The position numbers and the translations under genes are program-made. DNA of 64,000 nucleotides from Massilia oculi (lineage in GTDB: Bacteria > Pseudomonadota > Gammaproteobacteria > Burkholderiales > Burkholderiaceae_D): positions 434,001-498,000 of the forward strand of contig NZ_CP029343.1 of the NCBI RefSeq assembly GCF_003143515.1, given 5' to 3'. Shown piece by piece: positions 45,016 to 54,137 of the stretch (position 1 is the stretch's first letter; the number at the start of each line of letters is the position of its first letter). Below the pieces are notes generated by a model. The model was not told the origin of the DNA. It saw nothing but the letters and a program-made list of their open reading frames with translations, and did not search any database.

Positions 45016-45041
45016 GCCACGCCTGTCACGGCGTGGCCTTT
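45016..45041 (-). terminator. Rho-independent terminator of prc
   Basis: An 8-bp stem, GCCACGCC with its complement around TGTCAC, is followed on the minus strand by a run of T (TTTTTTATTT, plus-strand A-run at 45007-45015). It lies about 40 bp beyond the prc stop. Confidence 0.85.
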
Positions 45042-45080
45042 CATGGAGCGGCGCGATATCGTGCCGCGCTTCGTACGCTC

Positions 45081-47384
45081 TTACTTGCTGTCAACCACCG
45101 TCATGTACGGCATGACGCGCGACGCCATCCGGGTATCGGTCTTCAGCATGCCGACCTCGTCCGCCAGGATATTGGCCGCCTCTTGCAGCATCACATCCTT
45201 GGCATCCTTTGCCGCCTTCTCGGCCGCCAGTTCTGCCTTGAGGTCGCGCTCGTCGCCCTGCAGGCCATCGTCCTGGCGCGGGGTTCCGCGCACTGCCACC
45301 ACCGTTTTCTCGGGCTTGGTCGGATCCGGCGTCTCGGCGCGCTTCTCGGCGCTGCCCGGACCGCTGGCCGGCTCGCCCGGCGTCGACGAGGTGCCTGCCA
45401 GACGCGCTTCGCGCAGTTTCGAGCGGGCATCCTGGGCGTCGCGTTCCTTGCGCCGCACGGCCTCGTTCAGCGAGATGAGGTTCTCCTTGCGCAGCTTCAG
45501 CACCTCGTTGATGTCTTCCTGCAGGAACTGGAAGTCCTTATCGTTGGCGATGCGTTCTTCATGGCGCTTCTGCAGCGGTGCGACCAGCTCCTTCAGATCG
45601 CCCAGCGGCATGTATTGCGCCGGCTTGATCGCCACCCATGGCAGCGCATTGTCGTACGACGATTCGCCAAAGGTGTCCATATCGGTCAGCACCGGCAGCT
45701 TGATGTCCGGCGTCACACCGCGCAACTGGGTGGTGCCACCATTGATGCGGAAGAATTGGGCGATGGTCATTTTCAGTTCGCCGTAGCGCATCTTCTCGTT
45801 CGGCGCAAAGCGGTCGAGGTCGATCAGGGTCTGGACCGTGCCCTTGCCGAAGCTCGGCTCGCCGATCACGAGGCCGCGGCCGTAATCCTGGATCGCCGCC
45901 GCGAAGATCTCGGACGCCGAGGCAGAACCGCGGTTGATCAGCACGCCCATCGGACCGTCCCAGGCCAGGCCCGGCTTGGTGTCGCTCTCGACTTCGACCC
46001 GGCCTTCGGCGGTGCGCTGCATCACGACCGGACCCTTGTCGATGAACAGGCCGGTCAGCTCGACCGCCTCGGTCAGCGAACCGCCGCCGTTATTGCGCAA
46101 GTCGATCAGGACGTTGTCGACCTTCTCTTTCTTGAGTTCGGTCAAGATGCGTTCGACGTCGCGGGTCGCGCTGCGGAACTCGCGATCGCCCTTGCGACGC
46201 GCTTCGAAGTCCTGGTAGAAGGTCGGCAGCGCGATGACACCGATGCGGCGCTCGACGCCGTTTTCCTTGACCTTGATGATCGACTTCTTGGCGGCCTGCT
46301 CTTCCATGCTGATCTTGTTGCGCACCATCGAGACGGTCATGTGCTTGGCGTCGACGCCGCCGTCGCCCGGGATCACGTCCAGGCGCACAGTCGAGCCCTT
46401 CTCGCCGCGCACCAGCGCCACCACGTCGTCCAGGCGCCATCCCAGCACGTCGACGAATGGCTTGTCGCCCTGGGCCACGCCGACGATGCGGTCGCCGACC
46501 TTCAGCTTGCCCGACTTGTCGGCCGGGCTGCCCGGCACGATCTCGCGGATGATGGTGTAATCGTCACGCGACTGCAGCACGCAGCCGATGCCTTCGAGCG
46601 ACAGACGCATCGCGATGTCGAAGTTGTCGGCCGAGCGTGGGCCAAGGTAGTTGGTGTGCGGCTCGATCGCGGTCGCATACGCGTTCATGAACATCTGGAA
46701 CACGTCCTCGTTGTTCAGCTTGCGGATGCGGTTGACGTAGTTGTCATAGCGCTTGTCGAGCGTTTCGCGGATCGACTTGTCGTCCTTGCCGGCCAGCTTG
46801 AGGCGCAGCCAGTCGTTCTTGACCCGCTTGCGCCAGAGGTCGCGGATCTCGTCCTCATTCTTGGCCCAGGCCGCCTTTTCGCGGTCGAGCTGCATGGTCT
46901 CGTCGGTGGTGAAGTCGAAGTTGGTCTTGAGCAGACCACGCGCATAGGCCATGCGTTCGGCGAAGCGCTTCTGGTACAGATTGTAGATGGCGAACGGCGC
47001 GGTCAGGTCTTCATTGTTGATGGCGTCGTCCATCTGGGTGCGCAGCGCTGCAAGCCGGTCCAGGTCGGACTGGACGAAGTACAGCTTCTCGCCATCGAGC
47101 CCATCGAAGTAATTGTCGAAGATCTTGGCCGACATGGCGTCGTCCAGCGGCACCGGGCTGTAGTGGTAGCGGCCCAGCACGCGCGAGGCCCACAGGGCGG
47201 CCTGGGTCTGGGCGGCAATCGGCTTCATCTCGAGCGATGCCGGGGGCGCGGCGGTCTTCTTGGAGTCGGCGGACTTGGCAGGCGCCGCGGGCGTTGCGAT
47301 GGCAGCCGATTTCTCGGGCTGTGCGGTCACCACATGGGCGGACATGGCAAATGCCATGGCGGCGATGAGCACGTGCTTCTTCAT
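45081..47384 (-). CDS. prc: Tail-specific carboxy-terminal protease Prc/Tsp (S41A)
   Basis: The 767-residue exported protease degrades misfolded or tagged periplasmic proteins and processes penicillin-binding protein precursors. A signal peptide (MKKHVLIAAMAFAMSAHVVTA) is followed by a Prc N-terminal domain, a PDZ domain (IGCVLQSRDDYTIIREIVPGSPADKSGKLKVGDRIV) and the S41 core, with the catalytic Ser in NRGSASASE and the Lys in GEPSFGKGTV. The C-terminus has a charged extension. Length is slightly longer than E. coli Tsp. Confidence 0.94.
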   Translation of the reverse strand: MKKHVLIAAMAFAMSAHVVTAQPEKSAAIATPAAPAKSADSKKTAAPPASLEMKPIAAQTQAALWASRVLGRYHYSPVPLDDAMSAKIFDNYFDGLDGEKLYFVQSDLDRLAALRTQMDDAINNEDLTAPFAIYNLYQKRFAERMAYARGLLKTNFDFTTDETMQLDREKAAWAKNEDEIRDLWRKRVKNDWLRLKLAGKDDKSIRETLDKRYDNYVNRIRKLNNEDVFQMFMNAYATAIEPHTNYLGPRSADNFDIAMRLSLEGIGCVLQSRDDYTIIREIVPGSPADKSGKLKVGDRIVGVAQGDKPFVDVLGWRLDDVVALVRGEKGSTVRLDVIPGDGGVDAKHMTVSMVRNKISMEEQAAKKSIIKVKENGVERRIGVIALPTFYQDFEARRKGDREFRSATRDVERILTELKKEKVDNVLIDLRNNGGGSLTEAVELTGLFIDKGPVVMQRTAEGRVEVESDTKPGLAWDGPMGVLINRGSASASEIFAAAIQDYGRGLVIGEPSFGKGTVQTLIDLDRFAPNEKMRYGELKMTIAQFFRINGGTTQLRGVTPDIKLPVLTDMDTFGESSYDNALPWVAIKPAQYMPLGDLKELVAPLQKRHEERIANDKDFQFLQEDINEVLKLRKENLISLNEAVRRKERDAQDARSKLREARLAGTSSTPGEPASGPGSAEKRAETPDPTKPEKTVVAVRGTPRQDDGLQGDERDLKAELAAEKAAKDAKDVMLQEAANILADEVGMLKTDTRMASRVMPYMTVVDSK

Positions 47385-47566
47385 TCTGCGTTTCTCCGTA
47401 CGGAATTCCTGCGGATTGCGACATGACCAATATCGATAAGCCAGCCATACCGCGCTTTGCGGTCCATTCTACAGGATACAAACACGTGCCAGAGGCGGCT
47501 TGTCCCGCTTGAAGCGCCGGAATCATCCGAAATTAAGTCTGACGTAAGCGATTTTTCGCCAAATCT

Positions 47567-48145
47567 TTACGCCTTGATAAGTACCAGCGCCGCATCCTTG
47601 AAATACCAGCATGCCAGGACCAGCGCCAGCAGTGGCGCCCAGGGCCAGGAGCGGGCCGCCAGCTTCCAGTCGACCGGCGATGGCCAGAATGACAGGAACT
47701 GGGGCGCGAGGAAGAACATGATGGCAAGGTCGACCGGCTCGAAGGCCAGGCCCCCGCGCGTGCGCCACCACGCCACGCCGAGCGGCACCAGCAGCACCAG
47801 CAGCGGCGCCAGAGCGGCCGGGGCCGCGTTGTACCAGCGCAGGTTGGCGAAGGTGACCGAGCCGAGTTCCCAGTTATGCCCGCCCTTGGGCCGTTTGATG
47901 CGGCGCGGGAACACGCTCATCCCGACCGGCTCGGCATTGGTCAGCAAGCCCACCGAAAAATGGGCGAGCTCATGGCACAGGGTGCCGGCGGCGGTGAAGA
48001 CGAAGAAACCGGGATGGGCGCTGGAGGCGATCCACAGCAGCACGGCCAGCGCGGCCGAGGGGATCAGGTACAGAACGATGTCGAGTGCGGGCCCGGCCGC
48101 GGCGCAGGCGGCGGCAGGGAGCCAGGCGCCGCAAGCGAACGACAT
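47567..48145 (-). CDS. Polytopic membrane protein with HExxH motif (M50-like)
   Basis: The 192-residue protein has about four to five hydrophobic helices. In one of them lies GTLCHELAHFSVGLL, an HExxH motif in a membrane setting as in site-2-type M50 metalloproteases. A second metal ligand such as an NxxPxxPxDGG motif is not obvious; SFWPSPVDW is a weak match. It may therefore be a zinc protease or a degenerate relative. It sits between prc and tdk on the same strand and ends 7 bp after tdk's neighbour start region, so co-expression with tdk is possible. Confidence 0.65.
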   Translation of the reverse strand: MSFACGAWLPAAACAAAGPALDIVLYLIPSAALAVLLWIASSAHPGFFVFTAAGTLCHELAHFSVGLLTNAEPVGMSVFPRRIKRPKGGHNWELGSVTFANLRWYNAAPAALAPLLVLLVPLGVAWWRTRGGLAFEPVDLAIMFFLAPQFLSFWPSPVDWKLAARSWPWAPLLALVLACWYFKDAALVLIKA

Positions 48146-48152
48146 GGCGGGC

Positions 48153-48704
48153 TCAGGCCGAGTAGAAGCAGCGTCCGCAGGCCTGGCGGTAGCTTTCGTT
48201 GCCGCCGATGCTGACCTGTTCGCCTTCGCGGATGCGGCGACCCTGTTCGTCGACGCGGATATTCATGGTCGCCTTCTTGCCGCAGGTGCAGATATTCTTG
48301 ATTTCCTCGATATCGTCGGCCAGCGCCAGCAGATAGGCCGAGCCGGGGAACGGCTCGCCGCGAAAATCGCTGCGCAGCCCATAGCAGATGACGGGCACCC
48401 CGCGCACCTGGGCCAACTGGTGCAGCTGGCTGACCTGGGCGCTGGTGAGGAACTGCGATTCATCCACGAGCAGGCAAGCCACGCCGGACACTTGCTCGAG
48501 GAAATTGGTGTCGGTGTCGAATACCTCGGCATTACGCTGGGCGCCCAGGCGCGAGGTGATCAGGCCGACGCCATAGCGGTTGTCGATCGCCGCCGTGTAC
48601 AGCTTGACCTGCTGGCCCTGCTCTTCGTAGTTATGGGCGACCTGCAACAGGGCGGTCGATTTGCCGGCGTTCATTGCCGAATACCTGAAATAGAGTTTGG
48701 CCAC
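48153..48704 (-). CDS. tdk: Thymidine kinase
   Basis: Tdk phosphorylates thymidine in nucleotide salvage. The 183-residue type II enzyme has the P-loop SAMNAGKST, the Walker B-like LLVDESQFLT, the lid-region GLRSDFRGEPF, and zinc-binding Cys in CTCGKK and CGRCF. The GTG start gives the conserved N-terminus AKLYFRYSAMNAGKS. Length is standard. Confidence 0.93.
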   Translation of the reverse strand: MAKLYFRYSAMNAGKSTALLQVAHNYEEQGQQVKLYTAAIDNRYGVGLITSRLGAQRNAEVFDTDTNFLEQVSGVACLLVDESQFLTSAQVSQLHQLAQVRGVPVICYGLRSDFRGEPFPGSAYLLALADDIEEIKNICTCGKKATMNIRVDEQGRRIREGEQVSIGGNESYRQACGRCFYSA

Positions 48705-48801
48705 TGCCCTGTCCTGCCTTGCTGTCCGATGAAGCGAAGCTGCGATTATAGCAAGCAGGAAACAGGCGCCGCCAGCCATTCGGCGCCGGACAAGACCGTG
48801 G

Positions 48802-49353
48802 TCAGTCCGAGATCGGCTGCGCCGGATTGCCCGCAACCTGGGCGCCGGGCGACACGTCATGCGTCACCACGCTGCCGGCCCCGACGATCGCATCGTCGCC
48901 GATCGTCACGCCGGGAAGAATGATGGCGCCGCCGCCGATCCAGACGTTGCGGCCGATGGCGACCGGCCGTCCGGATTCGAAGCCGGCGCGGCGCAGGGCC
49001 GGGTCGCGAGGATGGTCGGCGGTATAGATGTGCACGCCGGGGCCGATGCGGCAATCGTCGCCGATCGTGATCGGCGCGACGTCGAGGAAGACGCAGTCGA
49101 AGTTGATGAAGACGCGTGCGCCGAGGGTGATGTGCCAGCCGTAGTCGCAGTGGAAAGGCGGACGCACGGTCGTACCCTGCCCCGCGCGCGCGGTCCGCTC
49201 GCCCAGCAGCGACTGCCAGCTGGCCGGCTCGCCCAGCGCACCGTTGTAGCGCGCCAGCCAGGCCGCCGTGGCATTCTGTTCGGCGCGCAGCTCGGGATCG
49301 CTGGCGTGGTACGGCATGCCGGCCAACATCTTCTGTTTTTCGCTCAGTTCCAC
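48802..49353 (-). CDS. Hexapeptide-repeat sugar O-acetyltransferase (maltose/galactoside acetyltransferase type)
   Basis: The 183-residue protein starts MELSEKQKMLAGMPYHASDPEL, the mac domain of maltose/galactoside acetyltransferases. The left-handed beta-helix follows (ITIGDDCRIGPGVHIYTADHP, NVWIGGGAIILPGVTIGDDAIVGAGSVVTHDV), with the catalytic His in TADHP. The GTG start has AAAGGA upstream. Its natural acceptor is usually unknown, and detoxification of non-metabolised sugars has been proposed. Confidence 0.88.
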   Translation of the reverse strand: MELSEKQKMLAGMPYHASDPELRAEQNATAAWLARYNGALGEPASWQSLLGERTARAGQGTTVRPPFHCDYGWHITLGARVFINFDCVFLDVAPITIGDDCRIGPGVHIYTADHPRDPALRRAGFESGRPVAIGRNVWIGGGAIILPGVTIGDDAIVGAGSVVTHDVSPGAQVAGNPAQPISD

Positions 49354-49441
49354 GCGGTCCTTTCTGAGTGCACCTGCTGTCAGCGACTGGTTTACGTCGG
49401 CTGACGTGGCTGACGGAGCGTGAACGGGAGACCCGTCCACC

Positions 49442-51685
49442 CTACTGCCCCGGATGGTATTTGCGTTCCAGGTTGCGCTCGATGTCTTCCTTGTAGAACA
49501 GCACGTCCTTGAACTCGCCGCGCGCATACATCGCCGCCTGGTCGTTGAAGTGCGGCGAACGCGGATCGCCGCTCTGGCCCCCGGCCAGGATGCTCTTGGC
49601 CTTGATGCGCGGGCCGAACTCGACCGCCGCGACGAAGCTGTTGCCGCGATCGCCATAGATGCGTTTGGTTTTCTGCTTGGCCGACATGCCGAACGAGGCC
49701 AGCGAGCCCCAGTTGGCCGACGCGAAAGCGACCGGAATACTGGGCTTGCTGTCGTCGTACTGCTGGTCGACGTCGCCACTGATGCGCTGGAAGCGGTTGA
49801 TCTCGCCCCATGGCGTGCGCCAGTCGCCGAAGTCGGCCTGCAGCTTGTTCGAGGCCCGCACCAGCGCATCGAGGCGATCGGCCGGGCTCAGACGAGAAGC
49901 GATGTAGTCGACCGCCGGGATGTCCTCGGCACGCGCACGCGCGCCATGCTCCGCCACCATCTCTTGCCCCCAATAGATCGCGAGCGAGGTCGGTACCGAA
50001 TCGATCGCGTAACGCAGGTTCCAGTCGCGCAGCACGGCGATCTGCTCGAGCAGCGCGGCCTTGCGCGCATCGCTTTCGTGCAGCGCTTCGTAATCCGCCA
50101 CCACGGCCGGCACCAATGGCTCGAACGCGGCCAGGCGCGTGTCGTAGGACGCCGCGATCAGCCCATCGACGGTGAGCCCCTTGGCATCCTTGAACACACG
50201 ATCGGCGTTACGGCCACGGGCATTCTCGGGCAGCGACCACATATAGGCCGGGTAGCTGGCGCATTTCGGGCTGCTGCCGGCGCCGGCCGCATTACACGGC
50301 CAGTTGTTGGTATTGGAGATGTAGCCGCTGGCCGGGTTCAGCAGGGTGATCGTTTCCTTGATCTCGTGCAGACCTTGCCACTCGGTGGCCGGATTGCTGC
50401 CGTCGACCGGGCGGGTCCAGTCGAAGCGCGGATCGCGTTTCGGGATGAAGTTGCCGTGGAAGTAGGCAATATTGCCTTGGGCGTCGGCGTACACGGTGTT
50501 GTTCGAGGAATTGGTCCGCAGTTCCATCGCCTTGTAGAACGCGTTGTAGTCGCGCGCCTTGGTGCGGGTATAGGACTGGGTCAGCGCATTGAGCGGGTCG
50601 TCCATCATCTTGACCGACACCCATTTATTTCCCTCCTGGCGCACGACCGGGCCGTGGTGGGTGAAATAGGCGGTGACGGTACGGCTGGCCATGCCGCCGT
50701 TCGGCGTTTTATAGGGCAGGTTGATCTGGGCGGTGCGCATCCGGCCTTCGTGCTTGCCGTACTTATAGAAGAACTCGCCGTCGCGCTCGACCACGGTCTC
50801 GAGGTATTCGTCGATCACGTCGCCGCCGCCCGAGGTGTGCATCCAGCCCAGCTTGTCGTTGAAACCCTGATAGATGAAGAACTGGCCCCAGGTCACGGCG
50901 CCGTAGGCGTTCAGGCCCTCGTCGCTGACCATGTGCACCTCGGGACGGAAGTAGAACGAGGTGTGCGGGTTGATCATCAGGAGCGCATGGCCGCTCGCCG
51001 AGCGCCTGGGGGAGATGGCGAAGCCATTCGAGCCGCGCGGCTCCGGATCGAAGCCCTTGTCGACGCCGGCTTGGGCCAGCGCCGGGCGCTTGCCGTAGAA
51101 ACGCTCCAGTTCCCTGAGGTCGATCGACTCGATGTCGCCACCGATGCTGCCCTCGCTGAACGTCAGGGCCATCCATGGCTCGAAGCGGGTCAGGAGCTTC
51201 GGCTTGACCTCGGGGTGGGTGTGCAGGTAATAGTTGAGACCGTCGGCGAAGGAATTCATCAGGTTCTTCAGCCACACCGGGCTGGCGGCGTACTTGGCCT
51301 GCATCTCGGCCGGCTGGATGTACATCTTCATGCGCAGGTCGCGCCAGATTTCCTTCTCGCCCTCGACCTCGGCCAGGCGCCCCATCGCATTAATGTAATT
51401 GAGCTCGATACGATTGAAGTCGTCCTCGGCCTGGGCGTACAGCATGCCGAACACGGTGTCGGCGTCGGTAATGCCGTAGATGTGCGGAATACCCCATTTG
51501 TCGCGCATGATCGTCACGCGTTGCGCGGTCGCCTTCCAGCGCGCGACGTCGGCAGCGCTGAAGGCTGGCGTCGCGGGCGCGGCGATGGCCGGCGCCTTGC
51601 CCTGGGCAACGGCGATTCCTGGGGCGGCCGCAGCAGCCAGGAGAGCGCCGAGCAGGACCGGCGTGAACGAAAGGGGCATGCGCAT
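49442..51685 (-). CDS. Penicillin acylase-family (S45) Ntn hydrolase
   Basis: The 747-residue protein has a signal peptide (ending near IAVAQG), an alpha-chain region (WGIPHIYGITDADTVFGMLYAQAEDDF), and a processing site GSNGF at about residue 219. There autocatalytic cleavage would expose the N-terminal Ser nucleophile of the beta chain. It is therefore a periplasmic heterodimeric amidohydrolase. Relatives cleave beta-lactam side chains or acyl-homoserine lactones; the substrate cannot be deduced. It lies between an acetyltransferase and a ParB-like gene. Confidence 0.87.
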   Translation of the reverse strand: MRMPLSFTPVLLGALLAAAAAPGIAVAQGKAPAIAAPATPAFSAADVARWKATAQRVTIMRDKWGIPHIYGITDADTVFGMLYAQAEDDFNRIELNYINAMGRLAEVEGEKEIWRDLRMKMYIQPAEMQAKYAASPVWLKNLMNSFADGLNYYLHTHPEVKPKLLTRFEPWMALTFSEGSIGGDIESIDLRELERFYGKRPALAQAGVDKGFDPEPRGSNGFAISPRRSASGHALLMINPHTSFYFRPEVHMVSDEGLNAYGAVTWGQFFIYQGFNDKLGWMHTSGGGDVIDEYLETVVERDGEFFYKYGKHEGRMRTAQINLPYKTPNGGMASRTVTAYFTHHGPVVRQEGNKWVSVKMMDDPLNALTQSYTRTKARDYNAFYKAMELRTNSSNNTVYADAQGNIAYFHGNFIPKRDPRFDWTRPVDGSNPATEWQGLHEIKETITLLNPASGYISNTNNWPCNAAGAGSSPKCASYPAYMWSLPENARGRNADRVFKDAKGLTVDGLIAASYDTRLAAFEPLVPAVVADYEALHESDARKAALLEQIAVLRDWNLRYAIDSVPTSLAIYWGQEMVAEHGARARAEDIPAVDYIASRLSPADRLDALVRASNKLQADFGDWRTPWGEINRFQRISGDVDQQYDDSKPSIPVAFASANWGSLASFGMSAKQKTKRIYGDRGNSFVAAVEFGPRIKAKSILAGGQSGDPRSPHFNDQAAMYARGEFKDVLFYKEDIERNLERKYHPGQ

Positions 51686-51708
51686 CGTTGGTCTTCCTTC
51701 AGGTCGTG

Positions 51709-52560
51709 TTATTCGTCGTTCAGGCCGGCATTGGCCAGGCGCTGCTTGAGCCGCTGGTTATCGGTGAGCAGCGTCGCCACGCGATCCTTGAGGCTTGCCA
51801 CTTCCTTGCGCAGGGCTGCGAGTTCGTCTTCCGGCTCGATCTCGACCTTTTCCTTTTTCGGGCGGGTGGCCATCTTCTGCTCGCGCACCTGGCGCGCGGC
51901 CTGCTGCAATTCCTTGCGGCCACCGGCGACCGCGGCGATCTGCTGCTCTTCCGGCAGTTGCGCCACGTTGGCGGCGGCATTGATCGAGATCGTGCCGGTG
52001 CGAACCGCCTCGCGCAGCTGCGGGGTGGCGGCTTTCTGGATGCGTTCGATCTGGCTGATGGTATTGCTCGAGACGCGGGCCGCGCGTGCGACGTCCTCGC
52101 GGGTACTCCATGGCGGCGAGGTGTCGTCGGCCGGCGCGTTCTTGTCGCCCTCTTCCTGCGGTGGCTGCTCGGCCATGCGCGCCGCGACGAGTTCCTTCTT
52201 GCGCAGGGCGAGCACGCCGCGCTGGAAGTCCGACACGCTGCGGCGCGCCAGGTGGTTGTCGATCATCCACAGCATCACGTCCTCGAGCGAGGCGAAGTTG
52301 TTGTTGTGGACGGTGCGGAAGGGAATGTTGTGCTTCTTGCAGATCTCGTAGCGGTTATGCCCGTCGATCAGCGTGTCGCGCCAGAGCACCAGCGCGTCGC
52401 GGCAGCCTTCGGCCTGCAGGCTGCGCTCGAGCGCGGCGTATTCGATGTCGGTGAGCGGGTCGACGAAGGACCGCAGCTCGTCGTTGATCTTGATGTCCAA
52501 TTCTTGTCCTTGCGTGGTCTTGCCTGAGGTAGCGCCAGCTTGGGTGACGCCGCTTGGCAT
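51709..52560 (-). CDS. Stand-alone ParB-like DNA-binding protein
   Basis: The 283-residue protein has the ParB N-terminal nuclease-like region (LVLWRDTLIDGHNRYEICKKHNIPF), a KorB/HTH-like segment (TREDVARAARVSSNTISQIERI), and a C-terminal coiled coil (EDELAALRKEVASLKDRVATLL). No parA is adjacent, so it is not a classical partition pair; a gene-regulatory role is an option. The start at MPSGVTQ is chosen because upstream codons lack a ribosome-binding site. It lies just left of the tRNA-Leu prophage junction. Confidence 0.75.
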   Translation of the reverse strand: MPSGVTQAGATSGKTTQGQELDIKINDELRSFVDPLTDIEYAALERSLQAEGCRDALVLWRDTLIDGHNRYEICKKHNIPFRTVHNNNFASLEDVMLWMIDNHLARRSVSDFQRGVLALRKKELVAARMAEQPPQEEGDKNAPADDTSPPWSTREDVARAARVSSNTISQIERIQKAATPQLREAVRTGTISINAAANVAQLPEEQQIAAVAGGRKELQQAARQVREQKMATRPKKEKVEIEPEDELAALRKEVASLKDRVATLLTDNQRLKQRLANAGLNDE

Positions 52561-52710
52561 GCTACACCATCCGGGCGGGGGTTCCAAAGATGCAAGAAGC
52601 CGGTTGGGAGGGATGGGCGGGCGATCATGCCGCGTGAAGGGGCTTATCAAGAGGGTAAAGTTGCCGAACTGCTCCGAATTGAGCACGCCTGTGCTAGAAT
52701 CTCGGGCGTT

Positions 52711-52794
52711 GCCCGGATGGTGAAACTGGTAGACACCGCAGACTTAAAATCTGCTGCCAGCAATGGCGTGCCGGTTCGATTCCGGCTCCGGGCA
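52711..52794 (+). tRNA. tRNA-Leu (anticodon TAA)
   Basis: The 84-nt class II tRNA has a 7-bp acceptor stem (GCCCGGA with TCCGGGC), an anticodon stem GCAGA/TCTGC around a loop with anticodon TAA, a variable arm (TGCCAGCAATGGCG region), and the T-arm GGTTCGATTCC. The discriminator base is A. The following bases are CTCATG, so CCA is not encoded. A TAGAAT -10-like box lies 10 bp upstream. Confidence 0.95.
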
Positions 52795-52935
52795 CTCATG
52801 TCAATAGACTGCTTCCAGATGCAATCAACTTTAGCTTGTTTTTCAACAGCTTATCGATTTCCTCTGCTACGGTTAACTCGCTTTAGCCCCCTCCAGTCTG
52901 ATACCATTTGCCAAAATTTACCATCAGGATTGGCA

Positions 52936-53897
52936 ATGGCGGCACCGAAAAAAGAAGGCTCAGTTTGGCGGCATCGCATCATGGTCAAGGGCCAGCGAGT
53001 GTCAGGAACGTTCTCGACCAAAGCCGCAGCGTTGGCCTGGGAGGCAGCGCAGCGAGTGCAACTGGTCGAGGGGCAGCACGCCTCCACTGGAAAGACGCTG
53101 CGCGACGCGCTCGAGCGCTATGAGATCGAGGTGTCGCGCAAGAAGCGTGGCCACCTGAACGAGGCCAAGCGTCTGGCATGGTTTCGCGAAAGCTCGATCG
53201 CTAGCATCAAGATGTCCGACATCAAGCCGGCCGACATAGCCGCGTGGCGTGATGAGCGTCTGAGGGTGGTCAAGGGGTCGACCGTGAACCGTGACCTTAA
53301 TATCCTGTCGCACGTCTTTACGATCGCACGCCGCGAATGGGGCTGGATCACCAGCAGCCCGACGAAGGATGTTCAGCGCCCGGAGTCGCCTCCGCACCGC
53401 GACCGACGAATCAGCGAACGCGAGATCGACATGATCTGCCTGGCGCTCGGGTGGGATCACAAGATCGGCGCGGCGCCAACGACGAAACAGCACCGCATCG
53501 CCCTCGCCTTCCTATTCGCCATCGAGACTGCCATGCGAGCAGGCGAGATTTGCGCTCTGCGCCCGGGCGATGTCCAGGGCCGGGTGGCGCGCCTGCACAT
53601 GACGAAGAACGGCAGGCCGCGCGATGTCGCGCTTTCGTCGCGCGCGCTGGAGATATGGGCGCTGGTCCCGAACGGCTTCGACCTCTCCCCGCCATCCTCG
53701 ACGCCCTATTCCGCAAGGCCAAGAAGGCGGCCGGGATCGAGGGGCTCACCTTCCACGATACCCGCCACGAGGCCATCACCCGTCTTGCTCAGAAGCTCGA
53801 CGTGCTCGACCTGGCGCGCATGGTCGGGCACACGAACATCAACCAGTTGCGCACCTATTACAATCCCACCGCCGAGGATATCGCCTCACGTCTGTAG
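52936..53897 (+). pseudogene. int: Tyrosine-type phage integrase, one-base frameshift
   Basis: The protein carries an N-terminal arm-binding/core-binding region (RHRIMVKGQRVSGTF, TLRDALERYEIEV, TVNRDLNILSHVF) and the catalytic domain. The first Arg is in TAMRAGEICALR; HDTRHEA, GHTN and the catalytic Tyr in TYYNP lie in the frame one base back. One missing C in the run at 53687-53690 breaks the frame after NGFDLSP. Restored length is about 320 residues. It lies beside tRNA-Leu, its probable attachment site. Confidence 0.9.
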
Positions 53898-54137
53898 GCT
53901 CTCGGCCCAGCGGATCACCTCGCGCGCCTTGTACAGCGGGTGCGAGCGCTCCTGGGTCGGGTTGATCTTGATTGGCTTCGGGAAGTCTGGCCGCACGATG
54001 ATCTTGTCGCGGACCGTCGTATAGGATCGCTTCAGATACGCGGCGATGTGCTCGGTGTCCCACAGGTCGACCTCGACCGGGATCGACTTCTCGGAAAGCT
54101 TCTGCAGGATCGCTGCCAGAATTTCTTTTTCGCTCAT
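53886..54137 (-). CDS. AlpA-like DNA-binding protein, probable excisionase
   Basis: The 83-residue protein has a winged-helix/MerR-type region, HIAAYLKRSYTTVRDKIIVRPDFPKPIKIN, and a C-terminal KAREVIRWAESLQT, the pattern of AlpA/excisionase-like proteins. It overlaps the 3' end of int on the opposite strand and is the last gene of the leftward operon. Excision control is inferred from position. Confidence 0.7.
   Translation of the reverse strand: MSEKEILAAILQKLSEKSIPVEVDLWDTEHIAAYLKRSYTTVRDKIIVRPDFPKPIKINPTQERSHPLYKAREVIRWAESLQT

Noticed and set aside
45033..47426. Open frame of 797 codons on the plus strand
   Set aside because: Antisense shadow of prc.
49454..52351. Open frame of 965 codons on the plus strand
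   Set aside because: It is the antisense shadow of the acylase and ParB-like genes and is rich in Val/Arg/His as such shadows are.
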